Shown here one piece after another: positions 1 to 7,169 of a stretch of DNA of 27,909 bases. This DNA comes from Planctomycetota bacterium. Its GTDB lineage: Bacteria; Planctomycetota; Phycisphaerae; Sedimentisphaerales; Anaerobacaceae. The DNA lies in contig JAPLMV010000253.1 of the NCBI GenBank assembly GCA_026386835.1, positions 1 through 27,909 of the forward strand. Reading direction: 5' to 3'. The number at the start of each line of letters is the position of its first letter. Positions within the stretch are counted from its first letter, which is position 1. A program made the translations under genes and the position numbers. The notes below the pieces were generated by a model that ran no database searches, was not told the DNA's origin, and worked only from the letters and a program-made list of their open reading frames with translations.

Positions 1-2
1 CT

Positions 3-990
3 ATCGCCGCTGGTGGGTATCACAGTCTTGCGCTAAAATTGGATGGCAGCATCGTTGGGTGGGGGCATAATATTGACGGTGAGGCGACACCACCTTATGG
101 GAATGATTTTATTGCAATTGCCGCCGGATTGTGGCATAGTCTTGCCCTCAAGTCTGACGGCAGTATCGTGGGTTGGGGGAATAATAGCGATGGTCGGGCG
201 ATGTTTCCGGCAGGGAATGATTTCATAGCCATTGCCGCAGGTGGATTTCATAGTCTGGCCCTAAAACGTGATGGCAGCATTGTGGGCTGGGGCTGGAACG
301 TTTACGGTCAGGCTACACCGCCCGCGGGGAACGATTTTGTTGCAGTTGCGGCAGGTCATTACCATAACCTTGCGTTGAAGTCGGACGGCAGCATAGTCGG
401 TTGGGGGTGGAACTATTACGGTCAGACTACACCGCTTGTAAAGAGCAACTTTGTTGCTGTTGCAACGGGTTATGATCATTGTCTTGCGCTGAAGTCTGAC
501 GGTAACATCGTAGGGTGGGGGATGCAGTTTTTTTATCCGGGTCAGGCAACGCTGCCTGAAGGCAATGACTTTATCGCAATTGCCGCTGGTGGAGGCCACA
601 GTCTTACGCTGAAATCTGACGGCAGTATTGTTGGCTGGGGAAATAACCGTTACGGTGAGGCAACACCGCCTGCGGGAAATGACTTTGTTGCCATTGCCGC
701 TGGTGGGAACCATAGTCTTGCACTGACGTCCGATGGCCACATCGTGAGTTGGGGGCAGAACTACGATTATTATTGTGAGGGGAATCGTCGGTATCCTTGT
801 CAGACAACGCCGCCTGTAGAGAATGACTTCGTTGCCATCGCCGCCGGTGTGTATCATGGTCTTGCCCTAAAATCTGATGGCAGTATCGTAGGCTGGGGGT
901 ACAACAATAATTATGGTCAGGCAACACCACCTGAAGGGAATGACTTTGTTGCCATCGTTGCAGGGCGAACCTGCTGTTTTGCGTTGCGGA
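3..990 (+). repeat. Eight tandem ~114-bp units encoding RCC1-type repeats
   Basis: The coding sequence repeats with a period of about 114 bp (38 codons). Each unit carries a variant of S-D-G-S-I-V-G-W-G followed by a T-P-P-x-G-N-D-F core and an A-A-G-x-x-H-S-L-A-L end. Copies begin near 45, 159, 273, 387, 501, 621, 735 and 867. The fifth and seventh are longer because of insertions around Y-P-G and Y-Y-C-E-G. Copies are similar at DNA level, so the array could expand or contract by recombination. Confidence 0.9.
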
Positions 991-1247
991 ACCATCACCC
1001 GATTGCCGAAGCTGGCCCTGATCAGACGGTATACGCGTGGATTGATGGCAAGGCGAAAGTTATACTTGACGGCTCAGACTCAAACGACCCTGACGGCGAT
1101 GAACTTACTTACAAATGGACGTGGGCAATCGATGCGAATACATACGAGGCAAACGGCGTAAGTCCGATGATTGAACTGCCGGTTGGGGTGCATACGATTC
1201 AATTAGTGGTCAATGACGGTCTTGCGGATTCTGCACCGGAGATGTGA
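3..1247 (+). CDS. RCC1-repeat / PKD-domain protein, 5' partial, frameshifted at its 3' end
   Basis: The reading frame is open from the first bases of the window (I-A-A-G-G-Y-H-S-L-A-L at 3-35), so the true start lies outside. Eight RCC1-like repeats, expected to form a beta-propeller, occupy roughly 3-990. A PKD/Ig-like domain follows (A-E-A-G-P-D-Q-T-V near 1010, D-G-S-D-S-N-D-P-D-G-D near 1070). Such proteins in Planctomycetota are usually large, exported and of unknown ligand; a surface or extracellular binding role is inference. The frame ends abruptly at a TGA (1245-1247) inside the last strand of the PKD domain, and the natural continuation lies in the next frame from 1241. The product is therefore probably one protein with the following entry. 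No enzyme motif was seen. Confidence 0.85.
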   Translation: MAAGGYHSLALKLDGSIVGWGHNIDGEATPPYGNDFIAIAAGLWHSLALKSDGSIVGWGNNSDGRAMFPAGNDFIAIAAGGFHSLALKRDGSIVGWGWNVYGQATPPAGNDFVAVAAGHYHNLALKSDGSIVGWGWNYYGQTTPLVKSNFVAVATGYDHCLALKSDGNIVGWGMQFFYPGQATLPEGNDFIAIAAGGGHSLTLKSDGSIVGWGNNRYGEATPPAGNDFVAIAAGGNHSLALTSDGHIVSWGQNYDYYCEGNRRYPCQTTPPVENDFVAIAAGVYHGLALKSDGSIVGWGYNNNYGQATPPEGNDFVAIVAGRTCCFALRNHHPIAEAGPDQTVYAWIDGKAKVILDGSDSNDPDGDELTYKWTWAIDANTYEANGVSPMIELPVGVHTIQLVVNDGLADSAPEM

Positions 1248-1666
1248 ATGTAACTGTCGTTGCGCCGCTCAAAGGCAAGCTACAAATTATGCCGTGCGTC
1301 ATCAATCGCCGCAGTAATGAGCCGCATATACTTGCCGTTATCGAGCTTGACAACATTGTCAAATCCGGCGTCAACGCCGATGAGCTGCTTACACTCTATC
1401 TGGGCGGCATTAAGGCATCAAGGCAGTGGATTGTAGAATCACAGCCGAGGGCGGCTGTGCCACATTATAAAGGCCATGGCCGTGCCAGCCATCTGATTAT
1501 CTTTGCCTTTTTCGACAAGGACGCACTGATGGCGGCTGTGCCGGAAAACGGCAATAAAGAATTAAAAGTCACAGGCAAACTCAAATCCGGTCAATATTTC
1601 TACGGCTGCGATACGGTCAGAATCATCGGTCCAAAATGGCAATGTCCGTGGTGGCGTTTTAATTGA
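1244..1666 (+). CDS. C-terminal domain of the RCC1/PKD protein, displaced by a frameshift
   Basis: This frame continues the PKD domain: D-V-N-V-T-V-V-A is the usual last strand, and in frame it follows the A-P-E of the preceding ORF if one G is restored near 1239-1241. The rest resembles a C-terminal module I associate with exported planctomycete repeat proteins (L-T-L-Y-L-G-G-I-K-A, F-A-F-F-D-K-D-A-L, K-S-G-Q-Y-F-Y-G); its function is unknown. The only start is a GTG at 1244 with no sensible ribosome site, so independent translation is unlikely. Residues around Q-P-R-A-A-V-P-H-Y-K-G-H-G-R-A are encoded by a hairpin-rich stretch (1440-1481) that looks inserted in frame. Confidence 0.7.
   Translation: MNVTVVAPLKGKLQIMPCVINRRSNEPHILAVIELDNIVKSGVNADELLTLYLGGIKASRQWIVESQPRAAVPHYKGHGRASHLIIFAFFDKDALMAAVPENGNKELKVTGKLKSGQYFYGCDTVRIIGPKWQCPWWRFN
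1440..1481. repeat. Two adjacent short palindromes inside a coding region
   Basis: CACAGCC (1440-1446) and GGCTGTG (1453-1459) form a perfect 7-bp stem with a 6-nt loop. GGCCATGGCC (1472-1481) is a perfect 10-bp palindrome. They sit between R-Q-W-I-V-E-S and I-F-A-F-F-D-K-D, two blocks I would expect to lie closer together. The pair resembles a small hairpin repeat that inserted without breaking the frame. A second hairpin pair of different sequence occurs at 17138-17185. Confidence 0.55.
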
Positions 1667-1864
1667 TGATTGATTATTGGGGAGAAGAATACAGGGGATC
1701 GGTGCAAAAGGTGAGAAGGTGTGAAAGGGGAAAGAGGAGCATTTAGGAGATAGAATTCAGAATCGAGGTAGGCCACTATGCGGCCGATGATATGCGAGTC
1801 CCTCCACTGCGTGTCGCCTTTCGGCTCGACTCCGGTTCGGGATAACAGGGCGTAACTGGCGATA

Positions 1865-2500
1865 TTATTTCAAATCATTTGCGTGCGAGAAAATCTGGCA
1901 GGACTGTATTGCACGTGAAATGCCCTGCGTGATTGCGGTAATATTATTTAGTTCGGAGTCGGCAAATTTGTTCTGCGCCGAGCGGTAAATCAATATAAAG
2001 CCAAGAGTCGCTGCGAAACTGCCCAGAGGAATTGCAGCAGCAGCAATTTTATTGAGTACCGTGAGGTTTCCCTGCAGTCCCATTGCGAACATATCGTCGA
2101 GCGTGCATATTCTGTTCGATTTGCAGATATTATCCACAATCTCAGGTGTAAAACAGTTTTCAAGCTGCTGTTTATTGAGAGTGATAGGCTGGTCGCTTTC
2201 AAACAGGTGCAGTTCGAAGCTATCGGCCTGTCTCAGGATAAAGACGACATTTGCGTTTGGGATTTTTTCCCTGATAAACCGGCTGGTCATATAAAAAAGT
2301 CCGCCTGTATCGGTTATACCGATGATAGACTCGTAGAAAGTCGCAGCGAAACTGATGGTGTCCAGCTGTTTGATAAACTCTTTTTGTGCCCCAATGAGGT
2401 CTTTACAGAGGACATCTATTTTCAGTCCCTGCCTTTTGCGTTCTTTGTTGATTTTGATTACAAGCAGCCTCAATCTTTTACGTCGCAGTTTTTCGTTCAT
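1865..2500 (-). CDS. GAF-like domain protein, function unknown
   Basis: The 211-residue product begins with a basic helical stretch (M-N-E-K-L-R-R-K-R-L) likely to be coiled coil. A fold resembling a GAF sensor domain follows: F-A-A-T-F-Y-E-S-I-I-G-I-T near residues 52-64, and a typical final strand and helix, L-G-F-I-L-I-Y-R-S-A followed by F-A-D-S-E-L, near 167-185. GAF domains bind small ligands or mediate dimerisation. No output domain is fused, so it may act through a partner. It is divergently oriented to the small gene at 2816. The ATG at 2500 is preceded by GAGGG, which supports this start. There is no signal peptide, so it is probably cytoplasmic. The GAF assignment is a recognition of pattern only. 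Confidence 0.65.
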   Translation of the reverse strand: MNEKLRRKRLRLLVIKINKERKRQGLKIDVLCKDLIGAQKEFIKQLDTISFAATFYESIIGITDTGGLFYMTSRFIREKIPNANVVFILRQADSFELHLFESDQPITLNKQQLENCFTPEIVDNICKSNRICTLDDMFAMGLQGNLTVLNKIAAAAIPLGSFAATLGFILIYRSAQNKFADSELNNITAITQGISRAIQSCQIFSHANDLK

Positions 2501-2779
2501 AAACCCTCATCCGTTAAAATCCATGCTGTAATGGCTCCAGGATTTAGTTTCGGCTTAATAGCCCTGCGGCTTTAAGTGCAAAAGAGATAAAAGAATATGT
2601 GACCAATAATAGCCGCTGACAAACAACCAGGTGAAGCGGCCTACCATAAGACCCGATATGGTAGTATGGGGAAAATATAGTGTTTTCATTAAGGTAAAAA
2701 GTCTTTTTTTGAACGGGGTGAACGAACAGGCTGTCCCATGCGGTATGCTTATAGGACTCAAAAACAGGGGCTATAGAAA
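2501..2779. other. Divergent intergenic region with a perfect inverted repeat
   Basis: No credible gene was seen here. CTACCATA (2641-2648) and TATGGTAG (2657-2664) form a perfect 8-bp inverted repeat around an 8-nt spacer. It has no following T-run, so an operator or RNA hairpin is more likely than a terminator. The region lies between divergent genes and should contain their promoters, but no convincing -35/-10 pair was found. Confidence 0.4.
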
Positions 2780-2815
2780 ATCAAAAACGTTAAGACGCTA
2801 ATTTGGCTTCAGCTT

Positions 2816-3082
2816 TTGTTTGCAGCGGCGTTGCTGGCAGTGGCTATGTTTTTTCACAGACCACAAGGCGTCTGGGGGTATGGAGTGGTCAGGGGCGTTC
2901 TGTACGTCGCAGAGGACTCGTCGGTCTTGATTGACGACCATATCGTCAAAGAGGGAGAGACGATATACGGCGTTAAGGTCGTCAAAATCGACAGGGATGC
3001 CGTCGAATTCAGCAAGTACAGGAAAACATGGAAACAAAAGGTACTGGAAAAGCCGAACCCTGCCTGGAACGAAGAGGAATAG
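2816..3082 (+). CDS. Small membrane-anchored protein of unknown function
   Basis: The product has a hydrophobic segment near its N-terminus (L-L-F-A-A-A-L-L-A-V-A-M-F-F) and then an approximately 60-residue domain (V-L-I-D-D-H-I-V-K-E-G-E-T-I-Y-G, V-K-I-D-R-D-A-V-E-F). That pattern resembles the small SH3/PilP-like beta domain of secretion- or pilus-associated planctomycete proteins, but this is only resemblance. The first conventional start is TTG at 2816, which would fall inside the hydrophobic helix. The open frame extends back to a TAG at 2774-2776 and reads K-I-K-N-V-K-T-L-I-W before the helix, a typical signal-anchor. The real start may therefore be the ATC at 2780 or a lost ATG. Confidence 0.6.
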   Translation: MFAAALLAVAMFFHRPQGVWGYGVVRGVLYVAEDSSVLIDDHIVKEGETIYGVKVVKIDRDAVEFSKYRKTWKQKVLEKPNPAWNEEE

Positions 3083-3583
3083 GCCTGGCCTACGAGATAG
3101 CATTTCACAGGTTATTTATTGCTGGGATGATATTCGCATTTCCTCGATGCGGGAATGAGTGGTCTTTCAACATCAAATTTTTGGAAAATTTTTTCTGATT
3201 TTTTGGATATTCCAAAAAACAAGTTATACTTTAAGCAGAGGTGGGTGAATAAGAAAAATAAGCGGTTGCCGATGTTGGCGGCTGCATATAACGATTCTCT
3301 CTTCTCTTCTTCTCTTCTTGGGGGGGCGGGGCAGTCAATTGAAAAATTGAGGGGGGCTCCGTCTCCTTTTTTATTTAAAATTTTAGACTGAAAAGCAGCA
3401 TGTCAAAACCATAAACACACGATGAATAGCACCAAAATGGTATAATATTCACAGGCACCGCCGGCTTACCGGATTTTTCCTTTGCGTTGCAGGCTGAAAA
3501 CTTCTATAATAACTCCATTAAAAAACGAACAAAAAACCTACGATTAGCTATATAAATAGCAATGACTAACACCGGAGCAATTT
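3083..3583. other. AT-rich intergenic region with palindromes and a -10-like site
   Basis: No credible gene is seen. TTTTTTGGA (3199-3207) and TCCAAAAAA (3211-3219) form a perfect 9-bp inverted repeat with a 3-nt spacer, followed at 3225-3230 by TATACT, a -10-like hexamer. A pyrimidine stretch of repeated CTTCT near 3298-3318 is followed by a G-run and a small hairpin (TCAATT / AATTGA, near 3334-3349). TATAAT at 3441-3446 could be a -10 element for the protease gene at 3584, but no good -35 lies at the right distance. Confidence 0.4.
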
Positions 3584-4630
3584 ATGACCAGAAGCCGAGT
3601 AATGCCGCAAAATAATAGTATACTGTCCTTGACATTAGTAATAATGACTTGCACGATTATATCAGTTTTGTGTCCTGCCGATACGGTTATTCTAAAACAG
3701 GGTCAGACAATTACAGGCGATATTCTTGCGGAGAAGGAGTCACAACTGATAGTGGATATCGGGTTAACGGTTCTGACAATCCCCAAGGACAAGGTTCTCG
3801 AATACGAATACACAGAGCAGCCGTCGGCTGTTGAGCGGGAGTCAAATTCACCCATGGCCGGGTCTGCAACTGGACGCAGCACCAGAAACGAATCGGTTTT
3901 CACACAGACAAATCAACTGTACAGAACTGCAGAGCTGAAAAAAACGACCATCGAAAAATGCGTCGAGTCAATCTCGGAAGCCGTGGTAATGGTATCCAGC
4001 CCCACAGGAATGGGGTCTGGCTTTTTTATCAATGAAGATGGTTATCTAATAACCAACTATCATGTTGTAGACAAGGAAACAAAAATCGAGGTAACAATAT
4101 TTACCAGGGTCAGAGATGGCTTTGAGAAAAGGAAATTTAAAAAGGTCAAAATCGAGTCCATCAATCCGTTTGTTGACCTGGCGTTATTGAAGGTCGAAGA
4201 CCTCGGCGATACAAAGGTCAAATTCGCATGCTTAGGCGACATAGACAAAATCGAGGTTGGCGAAAAGGTTTTTGCAATCGGCAATCCGCTGGGTCTTGAG
4301 CGAACGGTAACAGACGGGGTCATCAGTACAAAAAACAGGGCATTCGAAGGGCTTGTCTATATCCAGACCAACGCAGATATTAACCCCGGCAATTCTGGCG
4401 GGCCGCTGTTCAACCTGGCAGGGGAGGTCATCGGTGTTACGAATATGGGATATATATTCTTCGGAGGTCTTGGCTTTGCAATACCAGCTAATTATGTCAA
4501 ACACTTTGTGGAAAATCGCGATGCCTTCGCGTATGACAAGGACAACCCCAACACCGGCTACAGGTATCTTCAGCCGGACCCAAGACGCAATAAAAGTCAG
4601 CTAAAAGTTATAAAGGCAACAGAAAACTAA
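3584..4630 (+). CDS. Exported trypsin-like serine protease (HtrA/DegP type, no PDZ)
   Basis: This 348-residue protein starts with an N-terminal hydrophobic signal sequence (about residues 12-31), so it should act outside the cytoplasm. A short beta domain follows (I-T-G-D-I-L-A-E to V-L-E-Y, about 42-75). After a low-complexity linker comes a trypsin-like domain with the complete triad: His160 in T-N-Y-H-V-V, Asp198 in F-V-D-L-A-L-L and Ser271 in N-P-G-N-S-G-G-P. G-N-P-L-G-L at 233-238 is also typical of HtrA. The chain ends about 70 residues after the catalytic serine, so the PDZ domains of classical DegP are absent. ATG 3584 is preceded by GGAG with a 6-nt spacer, favouring it over the ATG at 3602. 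The next gene begins 41 nt downstream on the same strand, suggesting co-transcription. Confidence 0.9.
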   Translation: MTRSRVMPQNNSILSLTLVIMTCTIISVLCPADTVILKQGQTITGDILAEKESQLIVDIGLTVLTIPKDKVLEYEYTEQPSAVERESNSPMAGSATGRSTRNESVFTQTNQLYRTAELKKTTIEKCVESISEAVVMVSSPTGMGSGFFINEDGYLITNYHVVDKETKIEVTIFTRVRDGFEKRKFKKVKIESINPFVDLALLKVEDLGDTKVKFACLGDIDKIEVGEKVFAIGNPLGLERTVTDGVISTKNRAFEGLVYIQTNADINPGNSGGPLFNLAGEVIGVTNMGYIFFGGLGFAIPANYVKHFVENRDAFAYDKDNPNTGYRYLQPDPRRNKSQLKVIKATEN

Positions 4631-4671
4631 AAACCAATACCGCCCCAGGCGGACATAAACAGGGAAACAAA

Positions 4672-6441
4672 ATGAAACATAACGTCATGACAGGTCATCA
4701 AAACACTATTAGAATTTCAAATCTCGGATTCGTTTTTTGCCTTTTTGCATCGCTCTTACTGTTATCTGTTGGTGTACAGGCAGTGCCTCTGGCAAGTACT
4801 GCCAAACTTGTACCTGCCGAAACAGTGGTACTGATAGATGTGGAAAATTTTAACCAGATGAAAGCCCAGTTTGAAAAAACCAATCTTTATAAGCTTTACA
4901 AAGACCCCGCGATGGCGGCGTTTTTTGCCGATGCCAGAGCGAAGTGTCGTGAAAAGATTCAGAAGCTGGACGGCAACAACATATTAAAGGTGCTTTACGA
5001 TTCGGACATACTGCCGCAGGGCAGAGTTGCAATGGCAGTGGTGCTGAATCAGGAAACAAAGGACGCGAATGCACTGCCTGTTTTATTCATAACCCAGTGG
5101 GGTGAAAACATTGACAAGATAAAAGAGGTCGTCAACAAGATGGTGCAGAAGAATACGGAGCTTGGCGGCCATCAGAAATCGAGCGAAGACTACCGAGGCA
5201 TAAATATAGAGACGCTGGTTGACGAAACATCGGCAACATTTAACTATTGTTTTATTGACGACTGCCTCATAGGGTCAATGAACTCTGAAATTCTCAAGTT
5301 CACCATTGCTCACATCAAGGGTGCCACAAGTCCGACATTGGCTGACGATAGCGATTATACATCTGCAACCGGAATCGTGGGGTCTTATCGAGAAATTACC
5401 TGGTATATAAACATAAAACAGTTTATCAAAATGGCGGCTACAGAAGACACGACCGGAAAAACGATGACCACGATTGCCAATCTCGGCCTTGATAATGTTG
5501 TCGCTTTTGCCGGCTCAATCGGCGAATCCGATGCAGTGAAAGCTCAGCAGTTTGCACCTGCATCGACCTATTCGATGGCGTATTTTAATTTAGACCCCAA
5601 AAAGATATATACCGAACTTTACAATATTCTTTACAGTTTCTCACCCGGGTATGCCGCAATGCTCAATGCGATGGATTTGCCTGACAGCCTCGACGGTGAG
5701 CCTGGTGTAAAACTGAAAAGCGGCGTGATAGACAATCTCGGCTCACAGATTATAGTTGCACAGAGTATCAATAAGCCGTTTTCCGCAACATCTGTACCAA
5801 CCGAATCGCTTGTCGCTTTGGCTGTGAACAACCGCAGCGCCCTCGAAAAATCTGTTTCGCTTATCCACAGCAAAATGATAGCCCCAAATAATCCTGATGC
5901 CAAGCGCGAGCTTCTCGGTCATACGATTTATTTAGTTAAAACACAAGGGTTGCCGTTCGCACGTCCGGGCAAAACGCCGATGGATGCAACCCCGCAGGGG
6001 CCGACAGCAGCGCCGGTGATGCCGACTTTGGCATTTACAATCACCGACACGCATATAATTTTCGGGACCGAAGCGGCGGTAGAAAAGGCTATCCGCACAA
6101 TGAGCAGCGGTTCCGAAACACCGCTATCTTCTGCAAAGTGGTTTAGTGCAACCAGAACGGTTATTCCCTCTTCCGTTGGAATGGCTGGTCTGGAGGATAA
6201 TTCGGCATCGAGTGAACTGTTCTGGTGGATGGCCAAACAGACCGGAAAAGCACCATCTATGATGCCGATGCAGTTCGGCCAGCAGGGATTAAGCGATTTA
6301 ATTAATCCGAGCCTGTTGCCTGAATTCGATGCGGTTAGAAAGTATTTCGGCTTTTCCGCATTTTACGGCATCAGCAAACCCGACGGATTCTTCTTTGAAT
6401 TAAGGGATATTGCTCAGCCTGTCGCCGATAGTAAAAAATAG
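4672..6441 (+). CDS. Exported DUF3352-like protein, function unknown
   Basis: The 589-residue product has a basic N-terminus and a hydrophobic segment ending in V-G-V-Q-A near residue 37, consistent with signal peptidase cleavage. It then opens with L-V-P-A-E-T-V-V-L-I-D-V-E-N, a block I associate with DUF3352-type proteins of Planctomycetota. No catalytic motif was found. A Pro/Thr/Ala-rich insertion occurs near residues 430-450, and the last 130 residues are globular. The start is supported by AGGGAAAC just upstream of the ATG. It lies 41 nt after the protease gene, with a small perfect hairpin (CCGCC-CCA-GGCGG, 4640-4652) in the gap. The pairing suggests an envelope role, possibly as a substrate or partner of the protease, but this is speculation. 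Confidence 0.6.
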   Translation: MKHNVMTGHQNTIRISNLGFVFCLFASLLLLSVGVQAVPLASTAKLVPAETVVLIDVENFNQMKAQFEKTNLYKLYKDPAMAAFFADARAKCREKIQKLDGNNILKVLYDSDILPQGRVAMAVVLNQETKDANALPVLFITQWGENIDKIKEVVNKMVQKNTELGGHQKSSEDYRGINIETLVDETSATFNYCFIDDCLIGSMNSEILKFTIAHIKGATSPTLADDSDYTSATGIVGSYREITWYINIKQFIKMAATEDTTGKTMTTIANLGLDNVVAFAGSIGESDAVKAQQFAPASTYSMAYFNLDPKKIYTELYNILYSFSPGYAAMLNAMDLPDSLDGEPGVKLKSGVIDNLGSQIIVAQSINKPFSATSVPTESLVALAVNNRSALEKSVSLIHSKMIAPNNPDAKRELLGHTIYLVKTQGLPFARPGKTPMDATPQGPTAAPVMPTLAFTITDTHIIFGTEAAVEKAIRTMSSGSETPLSSAKWFSATRTVIPSSVGMAGLEDNSASSELFWWMAKQTGKAPSMMPMQFGQQGLSDLINPSLLPEFDAVRKYFGFSAFYGISKPDGFFFELRDIAQPVADSKK

Positions 6442-6523
6442 TGTCTCCTTTTATCAATAAAACTATTACACTACTTTACCATGTGATTATACAACCCTGT
6501 GCGGGATTTTTTCACCTTATCAC

Positions 6524-6553
6524 TTGACGTATTGGTCATCGTAGGGATATAAT
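6524..6553 (+). promoter_or_regulatory. Sigma-70-like promoter of efp
   Basis: TTGACG (6524-6529) and TATAAT (6548-6553) are separated by 18 nt. This is the best promoter match in the window. Transcription would start near 6560, giving a leader of about 34 nt that contains CAGGAGA before the GTG start at 6594. Confidence 0.75.
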
Positions 6554-6593
6554 ACCGCTTTTAATTCTAAGTCATTTTTTACAGGAGACTACC

Positions 6594-7151
6594 GTGAAGG
6601 CAAGTGAACTTCGGCCAGGCATGGCCGTTACTATGGACGGCAAGTTGTATGTATGCCTTGAATCCAAACACGTAACACCCGGCAATCTGCGGGCATTTGT
6701 GCAGGCCAAGCTTAGATGTGTCGCAGACGGCATAGCAACCGAAAAACGCCTGCGTGCAACCGAAGAAGTTGAGCAGTCAGATCTTGACCGCCGCGAAATG
6801 GAATATCTTTATTCCGACAGCAACGGCCATGTTCTTATGGATACCAAAAACTACGACCAAATAACTGTCCCGAATGTTTTAATCGGCGACTCGATAAAGT
6901 ATTTTAAGCCCAATACGACCATAGTTGCATTGGTGAACCAGGAAAATGTCGTGGCTATCGAACTGCCCAAGGTGGTTGAATTGATGATTACAGAGACAAC
7001 ACCAGTGCCAAAGGGATCCACGGTAACAAATCAAATGAAGGATGCGGTCGTTGAAACCGGCCTGAGAATACGCGTTCCGCCGTTTATAATCGCAGGTGAG
7101 GTTGTGCGCATCAGCACCGAAGACGGCTCCTATATGGCCAGGGCCAAGTAA
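6594..7151 (+). CDS. efp: Elongation factor P
   Basis: The 185-residue length and the three-domain layout match EF-P, which helps the ribosome get past polyproline stretches. The N-terminal KOW-like domain starts K-A-S-E-L-R-P-G-M, the central OB domain contains D-R-R-E-M-E-Y-L-Y-S-D, and the C-terminal domain ends V-R-I-S-T-E-D-G-S-Y. The start is GTG at 6594, preceded by CAGGAGA. The loop that enters the peptidyl-transferase centre reads H-V-T-P-G-N-L-R-A-F. The residue aligned with the modified Lys34 of E. coli is Asn31, and the nearest basic residue is Arg33. It therefore cannot be lysylated in the E. coli manner. The gene has its own promoter and converges with hisG, with 18 nt between the stops. 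Confidence 0.93.
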   Translation: MKASELRPGMAVTMDGKLYVCLESKHVTPGNLRAFVQAKLRCVADGIATEKRLRATEEVEQSDLDRREMEYLYSDSNGHVLMDTKNYDQITVPNVLIGDSIKYFKPNTTIVALVNQENVVAIELPKVVELMITETTPVPKGSTVTNQMKDAVVETGLRIRVPPFIIAGEVVRISTEDGSYMARAK

Positions 7152-7169
7152 AGGCTGTCAGTTTTCAAT

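Noticed and set aside
261..857. Long minus-strand frame opposite the RCC1 repeats
   Set aside because: It is a by-product of the repeated codon pattern on the plus strand and resembles no protein family.
3155..3391. 78-codon plus-strand frame
   Set aside because: It crosses the palindrome, the pyrimidine tract and the G-run, and its product is not protein-like.
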